Assembly (NCBI GenBank): GCA_947591155.1
Contig: CANQDA010000001.1
Span: forward strand, 62,001 to 126,000
Source: an uncultured Lachnospiraceae bacterium
GTDB taxonomy: Bacteria; Bacillota; Clostridia; Lachnospirales; Lachnospiraceae
Direction of reading: 5' to 3'
DNA: 64,000 bases
Of this stretch, positions 17,415 through 24,859 are shown piece by piece (the stretch's first letter is position 1; every line of letters starts with the position of its first letter). The notes beneath the pieces are model-generated. The model was not told where the DNA came from and searched no databases. It worked only from the letters and a program-made list of their open reading frames with translations. Made by a program: the position numbers and the translations under genes.

Positions 17415-19205
17415 TCAAAAATTCGCGCTGTCGTCCTCGAGCAGCTTGCGCAGATAACGGCCGGCGACGCGTGAAAAGCTCTCAATGCTGCGGATATAAG
17501 CAAAATCCTTGCCAAAGATCTTCTTCTCCGCCATCAGCTCTTTCTCCCGCCCGGTGAACACGCCGAGCACACAGACGCCCTTGCCGCGCAGCTTTCGCAC
17601 CTCGAAGGCAGTATCCGTCACCGCGTAGTCCCCATAGTACGGTCGCGGATTGCGGCTGTTCGGCCGGTTTACAATGATGTCGTTCGGCTTGCCGTCGCTC
17701 AAAACGATCAGGATCTTCCCCTCCTCAGGACGCTGCAGCAGCCCGTCGCCCGCGGCGCGGATCGCCAGTCCGTCCCGGTTGTTCGAGGAGGTCACATACT
17801 CCAGCACGCGCAGATTCTCCTCGCGCGGCGCGTCATACTCCCGAAACCGTTGTAAAATCGTATAATCCCAAAAACTGCAAAAGCTCATGATGCGGTGCGG
17901 CACATGATTATTCGACAACGCCTCGCTGATGATGTACGCCTGCAGCGCCACCTGACTCTGACGATCCCGCTGGGACCCGCTCGCGTCCATCAGGATGTCG
18001 ACCGCAAACTCGGACACATTGCGCTTCATCGTCTTCACGAAAAGCCGTCCCGGATCCTCCATCCTGTCCACTTTCCAGAGAAGCCTCGGGACGATCTGCC
18101 CCGACCACGCCGCGCTCTCCTCCGGCTCGCTGCGCCGATGCAGGGAACGCTTCAGTTCGTCGGTGAGCTGCTCGATGTTGCGCGCGAGCATGTTTTTGCT
18201 GTTGCGAAACAGTGTCCGGTTCTTCTCCGCGTGCCGCTTTGCGTTCACAAACTGCGCGTTCGCGAGCACCGGATTCCTGAGGACTCCGTCCGTAAAGTAG
18301 AGGCTGCAGTCCGCGTGCGCCCCGCGGCACAAGCGCTGATTCAGCCGCTTCTGCTCCATTTCCGGCAGATATGACCGCCCGTAGTTCAGCTCGATATAGG
18401 AGTGCATCTTCGCCGCGGCCTCCGGGGAGATCAGCGTCACCTTGCGCTTGCCGGGACTTCGCGGCGCATCCTCCTTCTCATCCTGCTCTTCCTGCAGTGT
18501 CGTCACCTGACTGTTCATCTTGTTCATGTAGCGTTCGAGAAGATCCTCGCCCATCTCCTCCTCCAGAAAATCGCTCCAGTCGAACTCCTGCAGGTCCTCC
18601 GCCGTCACGGCGAGCACATGCTCCAGATCCCCGTGCCTGCGCACGAAACTCTTATCGATCAAAGTGTTGTAGAGCTCGTCCGTCGCACGGATCAGCTCCA
18701 TTGTATCGCGCGCGTCCTCCAGCGAACGGATCAGCTGCAACGCCTCCTCGATCTGCCACTCACAGTGCCAGTCGCCCCGCAGATACCCGCGAAGCAGCGC
18801 GATCTTGATCCTGCCCGGCAGGGACACGCTCATCTTATGAAACGACAGCTCCAGCAGATCCGAGAACGCCTTCCGCCGCAGCTCCGGCACGCCGGGCCGC
18901 TCCGCCGCGATCTTCCGGTACACCGCTGCATCCACACAGAGCTGCGCAAGCTCCGTCAGCGGCTGCTCCTGCGCCCCGTAATACACCTTCTTCACGAGGT
19001 AAAGCCCGAGCTCGTCCCGGTCAAAAAAGCGCGCGAAAGCGCCCTGCTTCACCGCGTCGTACATCGAAATGCATTTCGAGCGGTGCCAGGACTCAATGTC
19101 AAGCTTCGTGTCCAGGCGGTAATCTCCGCTGACCGTCCACATCAGGTTCCGTATTCGGTTTTCCGCCTCCGTCATGAGGTCGTCGGACTCGTATAAATCT
19201 TCCAT
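17415..19205 (-). CDS. VWA-domain protein, CobT/NorD-like partner of MoxR ATPase
   Basis: A 596-residue protein. The C-terminal third is a von Willebrand A domain with the MIDAS motif DASGS near residue 405 (VDILMDASGSQRD), followed by IISEALSNNHVPHRIMSFCSF and LIVLSDGKPND. The N-terminal part is helical, and an acidic linker (QEEQDEKEDAPRSP) precedes the VWA domain. Such proteins act with MoxR/CbbQ AAA ATPases in metal insertion or activation of enzyme complexes. The ATPase gene is 12 nt upstream, so the two are co-transcribed. The target complex is not in the window. Confidence 0.8.
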   Translation of the reverse strand: MEDLYESDDLMTEAENRIRNLMWTVSGDYRLDTKLDIESWHRSKCISMYDAVKQGAFARFFDRDELGLYLVKKVYYGAQEQPLTELAQLCVDAAVYRKIAAERPGVPELRRKAFSDLLELSFHKMSVSLPGRIKIALLRGYLRGDWHCEWQIEEALQLIRSLEDARDTMELIRATDELYNTLIDKSFVRRHGDLEHVLAVTAEDLQEFDWSDFLEEEMGEDLLERYMNKMNSQVTTLQEEQDEKEDAPRSPGKRKVTLISPEAAAKMHSYIELNYGRSYLPEMEQKRLNQRLCRGAHADCSLYFTDGVLRNPVLANAQFVNAKRHAEKNRTLFRNSKNMLARNIEQLTDELKRSLHRRSEPEESAAWSGQIVPRLLWKVDRMEDPGRLFVKTMKRNVSEFAVDILMDASGSQRDRQSQVALQAYIISEALSNNHVPHRIMSFCSFWDYTILQRFREYDAPREENLRVLEYVTSSNNRDGLAIRAAGDGLLQRPEEGKILIVLSDGKPNDIIVNRPNSRNPRPYYGDYAVTDTAFEVRKLRGKGVCVLGVFTGREKELMAEKKIFGKDFAYIRSIESFSRVAGRYLRKLLEDDSANF

Positions 19206-19217
19206 CTTTTTCCTTAT

Positions 19218-20144
19218 TCAGCCGACTCCAAATATCTCCGCCGGCGTCCAGCTCTCTGGGATGCGCGTCATCACGATGTCTTCCACGATCTCCCGCTCGA
19301 ACAGGTCGAAGCTCTTATTGACGATGCCCATGCGGATCGCAAGCCGCGGGCTAAGGCCCGCCCGCACCGTCTTCAGCGCGCCGATCAGGCCTCGCAGGTC
19401 GAGCGGCTTTGTGGAAATCTCGTTGTTGTTCGCTTTCGTCTGCAGGTCGAGGAACAATCCGCAGATCTGTTCCAGACCTTCCTTTCGGAAATCCGGGAAG
19501 ACCCGTTCCAGAATATAGTGCAGCGTATCCTCCGTCGCCATCGGCATCTCAATTACCAGAAAGCGCGATACCAGCGCCTCGTTAAGCTCTCTTGTGCCCG
19601 CGTAGCCGTAGTTCATCGTGCCGATGAAACGAGTCGCATCGTGCAGATTCACCTTCTCGTAACCCGGAATATCCAGAATCCGGCGATAGTCAAGCGTCGC
19701 GTGGAGCACGGAAACCGCGTCATTCTTCGCCATGTTCACCTCGTCAAAAATGCCGAAGCCCCCGCCGACCGCGCAGTCATAGACCGGACCGGTGCGCAGC
19801 TGCACCTCGCCCGCACGGAACGTGTCCGTGCCGATCAGCGCGCTGCTGTCCATGTTGACATGAAACGAAATGTTCCACGATGGCCTGCCGAACACGTACG
19901 CAAGATTCTCCGCAAGAATGTTTTTTCCGGTCGCCTTCGTGCCGGTCAAGAGGATATTCTCCCCCTGCAGCAGCGCGGAGGCCGCCATCTCGAATGTCTC
20001 CCGTCCGTAGTACGGCAGCATCGGCCGGATGATCCTCGGCTCCAGTTTTTCCTCCACCGGATATTTCTCCCGAAATTCCGCGATGGAGCGCAAAAGCTCT
20101 CTGCTCACCTGCTGCTCTTCCAACGACTGAATGATAGAATCCAT
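19218..20144 (-). CDS. MoxR/CbbQ-family AAA+ ATPase
   Basis: A 308-residue AAA+ protein with Walker A GTKATGKN at residues 68-75, Walker B FGIFDEVNMAK, and sensor block RFIGTMNYGYAGTRELNEALVSRFLVIEMP. The MoxR subgroup remodels partner complexes together with VWA-domain proteins, and one is encoded 12 nt downstream. The ATG at 20144 follows AGGAG; a TTG two codons earlier is possible. The Walker A sequence departs from the usual GxxGxGKT by ending in Lys-Asn, which should still bind nucleotide but is worth noting. Confidence 0.85.
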   Translation of the reverse strand: MDSIIQSLEEQQVSRELLRSIAEFREKYPVEEKLEPRIIRPMLPYYGRETFEMAASALLQGENILLTGTKATGKNILAENLAYVFGRPSWNISFHVNMDSSALIGTDTFRAGEVQLRTGPVYDCAVGGGFGIFDEVNMAKNDAVSVLHATLDYRRILDIPGYEKVNLHDATRFIGTMNYGYAGTRELNEALVSRFLVIEMPMATEDTLHYILERVFPDFRKEGLEQICGLFLDLQTKANNNEISTKPLDLRGLIGALKTVRAGLSPRLAIRMGIVNKSFDLFEREIVEDIVMTRIPESWTPAEIFGVG

Positions 20145-20282
20145 GACCAATGTCTCTCCTGTCCTGTGTATGCCATTTTTGTATATGTCATTTTCTCTGA
20201 AGCCATGCGAACTTGTCGAAACTTCCGAACAGTTGCCCAGCTTGTCTATAACGAAAATGTCAAAAGCAGATCTTCCCGACCT

Positions 20283-20510
20283 CTATATCTCCGTGAACGA
20301 ATAACGCTCCCTGATCCCGGATGCGACGATATCGTAGACGATCGTCCCGTCAGGCTGCACGGCCTTGTCGAAGGAGACTTCCTTGCCTTTGAATTTCTCC
20401 TGCAGGAATGCGTCGATGTCCTCAATCTCAAGCTCTTCGATGAACACGTCTCGCATCTGGTTGTTCGCGCATTTATTAAAAATCTCCCACACGGTCTCGT
20501 AGCACTTCAT
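20283..20510 (-). CDS. conserved-looking small protein of unknown function (75 aa)
   Basis: A 75-residue acidic protein beginning MKCYETVWEIFNKCANNQ. I do not recognise a family. The start at 20510 has GAGGAG 11 nt upstream. It has no membrane segment; two cysteines near the N-terminus and alternating acidic stretches are the only features. It lies between coaBC and the MoxR/VWA pair on the same strand. A 39-codon ORF (20476-20595, ATG after AGGTG) overlaps its start in another frame and could be a translated leader. Confidence 0.5.
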   Translation of the reverse strand: MKCYETVWEIFNKCANNQMRDVFIEELEIEDIDAFLQEKFKGKEVSFDKAVQPDGTIVYDIVASGIRERYSFTEI

Positions 20511-20619
20511 ACGTTTCGGCACTCCTCTTTTTCCGCAAACCTCTGACACATTCCACAGCACTCTCTGCCATGTTTCGGACGTGCGGGTCTGCCATATTCT
20601 TCACCTAATTTGAAACATG

Positions 20620-21828
20620 TCATTTCAATACTTTCTTCGCGCGAATTTTCAATAACTCGTCAGTCAGCTTCAGCGCAACATCCTCCTTGCTCGTCCGCTC
20701 CAGCTCCTGCGCGCCCTCTGCTGAGATCAATGTTACCACATTCGTGTCGGTCCCGAAACCCGCGCCCTCCACCTTGACATTGTTCGCCGCGATCAGGTCG
20801 AGATTCTTGCGCGCGAGCTTCTCCCGCGCGTGCTCAACCATGTGCTCAGTCTCCATCGCGAAGCCGCAGAGGATCTGCCTCTCGCCCTTGTGCTCTCCGA
20901 GCCACGCCAGAATGTCCTGCGTCCGCTCTAGCCCGATGTTCAGCTCGTCGTCGGACTTTTTCACCTTCTCATCCGCCACAGCCGCGGGCCGGTAGTCGGC
21001 CACGGCCGCCGCCTTGATGATCATATCCTGCTGTCCCGCGCGCGAAGACACGGCCTCGAACATCTCCTGCGCCGAACCAACCGGGATCACATCCACTCCG
21101 ACCGGGACTTCCAGGCTCGTCCGGCCGCTCACCAGCGTCACCTCCGCCCCGCGCATCCTGCAGACGTGCGCGATCGCGTAGCCCATCTTCCCGCTCGAAT
21201 AATTCGACAGGAAGCGCACCGGGTCGATCGGCTCGATCGTCGGACCCGCTGTTACAAGCACATGCAGTCCCTCCATATCCTTTGGAAACGCGATCTCGTT
21301 CAATACATGCCCGAGGATCAGACTCTCCTCCTGGAACTTTCCCCGCCCGGTATCGCCGCACGCCAGTTGCCCGACCGCGGGCTCGATGACCTTCCAGCCA
21401 TATTTTTTCAGAATCTGCTCATTGTCCTGCGTCACCGGGTTCTCATACATGCGCGTGTTCATCGCCGGGGCGATCAGCCTCGGGCAGTCGCACGCCAACA
21501 GCGTCGTCGTCAACATGTCGTCGGCCAGTCCGTGCGCCAGCTTTGCCATCACATTGGCTGTCGCCGGAGCCACGAGCGCAAGATCCGCGCGTTTCGCGAG
21601 CTCCACATGCTCCACCTCGAACGGATGGTTTCGGTCAAACGTGTCCGTCAGGCATTTGTTCCCGGTCAGCGTCTCAAACGTCACCGGCCCGACAAACTGT
21701 GTCGCATTTTTGGTCATGATCACATGCACATCTGCATGCTGCTTTTTCAAAAGACTTGCCAGATTCGCCGCTTTGTATGCGGCGATGCTCCCGGTCACGC
21801 CGAGGATTACGGTTTTTCCGTTCAGCAT
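20620..21828 (-). CDS. coaBC: bifunctional phosphopantothenoylcysteine decarboxylase / phosphopantothenate-cysteine ligase
   Basis: A 402-residue CoaBC. The N-terminal flavoprotein half opens with VILGVTGSIAAYKA and has the active-site loop APAMNTRMYENP. The C-terminal CoaB half carries TAGPTIEPIDPVRFLSNYSSG. The enzyme joins cysteine to 4'-phosphopantothenate and decarboxylates the product, making 4'-phosphopantetheine in CoA synthesis. The start at 21828 follows GAGGGTG; the in-frame extension to 21903 lacks a ribosome-binding site. Its neighbours coaX and the panT-like gene make this a CoA-supply region. Confidence 0.95.
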   Translation of the reverse strand: MLNGKTVILGVTGSIAAYKAANLASLLKKQHADVHVIMTKNATQFVGPVTFETLTGNKCLTDTFDRNHPFEVEHVELAKRADLALVAPATANVMAKLAHGLADDMLTTTLLACDCPRLIAPAMNTRMYENPVTQDNEQILKKYGWKVIEPAVGQLACGDTGRGKFQEESLILGHVLNEIAFPKDMEGLHVLVTAGPTIEPIDPVRFLSNYSSGKMGYAIAHVCRMRGAEVTLVSGRTSLEVPVGVDVIPVGSAQEMFEAVSSRAGQQDMIIKAAAVADYRPAAVADEKVKKSDDELNIGLERTQDILAWLGEHKGERQILCGFAMETEHMVEHAREKLARKNLDLIAANNVKVEGAGFGTDTNVVTLISAEGAQELERTSKEDVALKLTDELLKIRAKKVLK

Positions 21829-21945
21829 ACAATCACCCTCTGTTCTCTCTTCTTGCTCTGTACAATTCCTGTCAGATTTCGGTATTTCTTTCCTTGGCTT
21901 CATTTTCCCGCCGGATACATTCTCCGCAATACAAACCTCTCAGTT

Positions 21946-22824
21946 TTACACGGCTCTCCACAGAAGTTGCGCGTCCTCGAACAGCGCCTCCAGCCGTCCG
22001 GCATCCTTCAGCCACGCCAGATAGGAGCGCACCGTGCTCCCGACCAGCGCGTACTGCTCAAAATTCATCGTGAGTCCATAGTCCAGAAACAGCCTCCGCA
22101 GAACCGCTTCAAACCCAAGCGGCTCCCGACAGAGCTCCACGATCTTATCCGCAATCTCATAAACCTTGTCGATGTTGTACTGCGCAAGCGGCGCAATGTC
22201 CTCCGTCGGCTCCGCGTGCGCCGGGACGAACAGAGCCGCCCGCATCTCTTTCACCTGCTCCAGCGTCGCCAGATACGCCGCCACATCGTACAAAAATCCG
22301 ATCTGATATTTCTCGAGCGTCGCCTGACTGGACAGACAGTCCGCCAGATAGACGACGTCATCCTTCGTCCGGAAACCTACCATATCGAAGAAATGTCCCG
22401 GCAGCGCGATCGACTCCAGCCCTTCCGGCAGAAAATCATCCGTCAGCGGCTTTGCCTCGCTCTCCTGCGCGAGCAGGAACTTATGCCGCAGATCCTTTGG
22501 CGGAAAACCTCCGTACAGGAAAGCCGGTTCAAGGATCGGGTGGTTTGTGAAATCACAGTCGATTCCCGGCGCGTAGACCTTGCAGCCGCTCTGTCCCTGC
22601 AGATATTTGTTGCCGCCGATATGATCGGCGTTCGAGTGCGTGTTGAAAATGGCCGTCAAATGCCAGTTGTTCCTATCCAGGATCTGCCGAACCTTCCGCC
22701 CCGCCTCCTTGTCGCTCCCGCTGTCGATCAGGCACACATCCGTCTCGTTCATCCGAAACAGCCCGATCTTCGCCGGACTCTGGATATAGAAGCTGTCCTG
22801 CCCCGCCTGCTCCAGTTCATACAT
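21946..22824 (-). CDS. MBL-fold metallo-hydrolase
   Basis: A 292-residue metallo-beta-lactamase-fold protein. The metal motif reads THSNADHIGGN at about residues 62-72, so the middle histidine of HxHxDH is replaced by Asn; later ligands include LPGHFFDMVGF (His) and VYLADCLSS (Asp). The substitution may change metal occupancy or belong to a defined subfamily. The substrate is not predictable. A good promoter lies at 22851-22879. The adjacent coaBC is downstream on the same strand but separated by 117 nt. Confidence 0.75.
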   Translation of the reverse strand: MYELEQAGQDSFYIQSPAKIGLFRMNETDVCLIDSGSDKEAGRKVRQILDRNNWHLTAIFNTHSNADHIGGNKYLQGQSGCKVYAPGIDCDFTNHPILEPAFLYGGFPPKDLRHKFLLAQESEAKPLTDDFLPEGLESIALPGHFFDMVGFRTKDDVVYLADCLSSQATLEKYQIGFLYDVAAYLATLEQVKEMRAALFVPAHAEPTEDIAPLAQYNIDKVYEIADKIVELCREPLGFEAVLRRLFLDYGLTMNFEQYALVGSTVRSYLAWLKDAGRLEALFEDAQLLWRAV

Positions 22825-22850
22825 AAAAAATCACCCATCCTTTTTTCTCG

Positions 22851-22879
22851 ATTCTATCATAGAACGCTCTTTATCTCAA
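22851..22879 (-). promoter_or_regulatory. sigma-A promoter of the MBL-fold gene
   Basis: Minus-strand -35 TTGAGA (22874-22879), 17-nt spacer, -10 TAGAAT (22851-22856), 27 nt before the start codon. Confidence 0.65.
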
Positions 22880-22907
22880 TAAATCTTTTTCGCCCCAATT
22901 TTTTTCA

Positions 22908-22936
22908 TTGTGCAAAGCAGAAAAGTATGATATAGT
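22908..22936 (+). promoter_or_regulatory. sigma-A promoter of the panT-coaX transcript
   Basis: -35 TTGTGC (22908-22913), 17-nt spacer, -10 TATAGT (22931-22936). The start codon of the first gene is about 245 nt downstream, leaving a long leader. Confidence 0.65.
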
Positions 22937-22941
22937 GCTCC

Positions 22942-23175
22942 TGTGATTGTATTGTATCCCACATCGGGGACATGCAGATTCGCCGTACATACGCAATGTC
23001 AGTAAGCCGATTTTCCAAGCTGTATTTTAGGATTTACGGCTTTGGCAGCATGATATTGCTGTACACGGGCCTTTACAAGCGCCCGCGGTACTGCACCTTT
23101 TCAGGGCAATAACCGCCTGCGCCGCCCGCATCCGGCTTCTGCACACCGTCACCCGGGGAATAATAACAAGGAGGA
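22942..23175 (+). promoter_or_regulatory. long structured leader upstream of panT-coaX, possible riboswitch
   Basis: About 240 nt of leader with no ORF of its own. Visible helices are GACAT (22969-22973) with ATGTC (22996-23000), AAGCCG (23004-23009) with CGGCTT (23037-23042), GCAGCA/TGCTGT (23046-23061) and a strong hairpin whose arms GTACaCGGGC and GCCCGcgGTAC span about 23060-23092. It ends at the AGGAGG site of the first gene. It does not match the cobalamin, TPP, FMN or THF riboswitch cores as I know them. A role in sensing pantothenate or CoA is inference from the downstream genes. Confidence 0.4.
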
Positions 23176-23183
23176 AATTCATC

Positions 23184-23813
23184 ATGAAAACCAAATTTTT
23201 TGTCTCGCAACTCGTCATTCTCGGCCTTATGACAGCGATCCTGCTGCTCATGGCCTACACCCCGCTCGGCTATCTGAATATCGGCCCGCTCGCGATCACA
23301 TTCAACGTGATCCCGGTGGCAATCTCCGCGATCACGCTCGGCCCGGTCGGCGGCGCGATCACAGGCGCGGTCTTCGGGCTCACCAGCTTTCTGCAGTGCA
23401 TCGGCGTCGGCGGCACGAGCGCGATGGGCGTCGTCCTCTTCGGCATCAACCCGGTGCTCGCGTTTATACAGCGCTTTGTCCCGCGCGTGCTCGACGGTTT
23501 TCTGCTCGGTTACATTTTCCGGGGCGCAAGAAAACTCACGAACGTTTCTGTCGCGTGCATGGTGACTGGCTTCTGTTCGGCTTTCCTGAACACGGTATTC
23601 TTCATGGGCGCGCTTGTCCTGCTCTTTGGAAATACGGAATACATGCAAGGGCTGATCGGCGGGAAGAACGTGATCCTGTTCATCTGCGGTTTTGTCGGCA
23701 TCAACGCGGTCTTCGAAATGCTCTCATCGACGATCATCACAGGCGCGGTGGGGCTGGCATTGTACAAGGCCCGCTTCGTGCCGGGCGCGGTGACAAAGAA
23801 CGCGGCGGCATAA
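23184..23813 (+). CDS. panT: ECF transporter S component, probably pantothenate-specific
   Basis: A 209-residue membrane protein with about six hydrophobic segments and the S-component pattern TPLGYLNIGPLAITFNVIPV in the first loop, GGAITGAVFGLTSF, then FVPRVLDGFLLGYIFR. S components capture a vitamin and work with a shared EcfAA'T module, which is not in this window. Pantothenate is the likely substrate because the next gene, 24 nt downstream, is pantothenate kinase and coaBC is close by; this is contextual. AGGAGG lies before the ATG. Confidence 0.72.
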   Translation: MKTKFFVSQLVILGLMTAILLLMAYTPLGYLNIGPLAITFNVIPVAISAITLGPVGGAITGAVFGLTSFLQCIGVGGTSAMGVVLFGINPVLAFIQRFVPRVLDGFLLGYIFRGARKLTNVSVACMVTGFCSAFLNTVFFMGALVLLFGNTEYMQGLIGGKNVILFICGFVGINAVFEMLSSTIITGAVGLALYKARFVPGAVTKNAAA

Positions 23814-23837
23814 TCGCGAATATAAAGGAGATCTGCC

Positions 23838-24608
23838 ATGATTCTGGCTGTTGACATCGGGAATTCAAATATTGTGCTGGGCTGCTTTGAGGGGGAGAAG
23901 ATCCATTTCATAGAAAGGCTCTCGACGAATCAGGACTCGACGTCGCTCGAGTACACGGTTCTGATCAAGAACATTCTCGAGCTCAACCGTCTGAACTCTC
24001 TCTCGTTTGAGGGCAGCATCATTTCCTCGGTGGTGCCCTCCGTGACACAGACGATCAAGGACGCTGTGGTCCGCCTGACGCAGGCGCCTGTCATGATCGT
24101 CGGCCCAGGCATACGCACCGGCCTGAAGATCCTGCTTGACAACCCGGCACAGCTCGGCAGCGACCGGGTGGCCGATGCGGTCGCCGCAACCCACGAGTAT
24201 CCCTGTCCCCTTATCATCGTGGACATGGGGACGGCCACGACGATCTCCGTCATCGACCGGGACAAAAACTTTCGCGGCGGCATGATCATTCCCGGACTCA
24301 GGGTCTCGCTCGACTCACTCACGATGCGAACCTCGCAGCTTCCGAAGATCAGCCTCGACCCTCCGAAAAAGGTCATCGGCACCAACACAATTGACTGCAT
24401 GCACAGCGGCATCATATACAGCACTGCAGCCAGCATCGACGGCTCGGTCGAGCGCATTGAGGAGGAACTCGGGGAGAAATGCACTGTCGTCTCCACGGGC
24501 GGCATGGCCAAGACGATCATCCCGTTCTGCCGACGCGAGATCATCATCGACGACCTGCTGCTGCTGAAAGGACTCATGCTGATCTACAATAAAAACCGTA
24601 AGGATTGA
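23838..24608 (+). CDS. coaX: type III pantothenate kinase
   Basis: A 256-residue ASKHA-fold kinase. It starts ILAVDIGNSNIVLGCFEG (phosphate loop) and contains GSDRVADAVAA and the second phosphate motif IIVDMGTATTISVID, followed by GGMIIPGL. It phosphorylates pantothenate, the first step of CoA synthesis, and unlike type I kinases is not feedback-inhibited by CoA. AAGGAG precedes the ATG. It is co-transcribed with the transporter gene 24 nt upstream, linking uptake to trapping by phosphorylation. Confidence 0.96.
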   Translation: MILAVDIGNSNIVLGCFEGEKIHFIERLSTNQDSTSLEYTVLIKNILELNRLNSLSFEGSIISSVVPSVTQTIKDAVVRLTQAPVMIVGPGIRTGLKILLDNPAQLGSDRVADAVAATHEYPCPLIIVDMGTATTISVIDRDKNFRGGMIIPGLRVSLDSLTMRTSQLPKISLDPPKKVIGTNTIDCMHSGIIYSTAASIDGSVERIEEELGEKCTVVSTGGMAKTIIPFCRREIIIDDLLLLKGLMLIYNKNRKD

Positions 24609-24643
24609 CTAGAAATATCCGCTGTCTTCGGTTAAAAATTCAT

Positions 24644-24672
24644 TTGACAACCCGCCTGTTGTATGCTATAAA
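24644..24672 (+). promoter_or_regulatory. consensus sigma-A promoter of tRNA-Trp
   Basis: -35 TTGACA (24644-24649), 17-nt spacer, -10 TATAAA (24667-24672), 20 nt before the tRNA 5' end. Confidence 0.85.
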
Positions 24673-24692
24673 TATTTGGTGAGTTGTCACAT

Positions 24693-24763
24693 AGGGGCTT
24701 GGTCAAGTGGTATGACAGGAGTCTCCAAAACTCTTAGTGGGAGTTCGATTCTCTCAGCCCCTG
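24693..24763 (+). tRNA. trnW: tRNA-Trp (anticodon CCA)
   Basis: A full cloverleaf. The acceptor arms AGGGGCT (24693-24699) and AGCCCCT (24756-24762) pair. The D stem is GTCA/TGAC, the anticodon stem is GGAGT/ACTCT with loop CTCCAAA (anticodon CCA), and the T stem is GGGAG/CTCTC with loop TTCGATT. The discriminator is G73, as expected for bacterial tRNA-Trp. The 3' CCA is not encoded. It is a single-gene unit with its own promoter and terminator. Confidence 0.97.
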
Positions 24764-24765
24764 TA

Positions 24766-24799
24766 AAAACACGCAGGTTTGTCCCTGCGTGTTTTCTTT
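24766..24799 (+). terminator. rho-independent terminator of tRNA-Trp
   Basis: Perfect 11-bp stem AAACACGCAGG (24767-24777) with CCTGCGTGTTT (24784-24794), followed by TTTTCTTTG. Confidence 0.9.
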
Positions 24800-24859
24800 G
24801 TTTCTATTTGATCTGCATTTATTCCGACTTATTCTTACGATGCATCAACCGCCGCCGCT

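Noticed and set aside
23055..23105. T-box-like sequence on the minus strand (GTACCGCGGGC) upstream of the MBL-fold gene
   Set aside because: The match is part of a hairpin symmetric on both strands. No T-box stem I, specifier loop or AGGGTGG core is present, and the MBL gene has its own promoter downstream of it.
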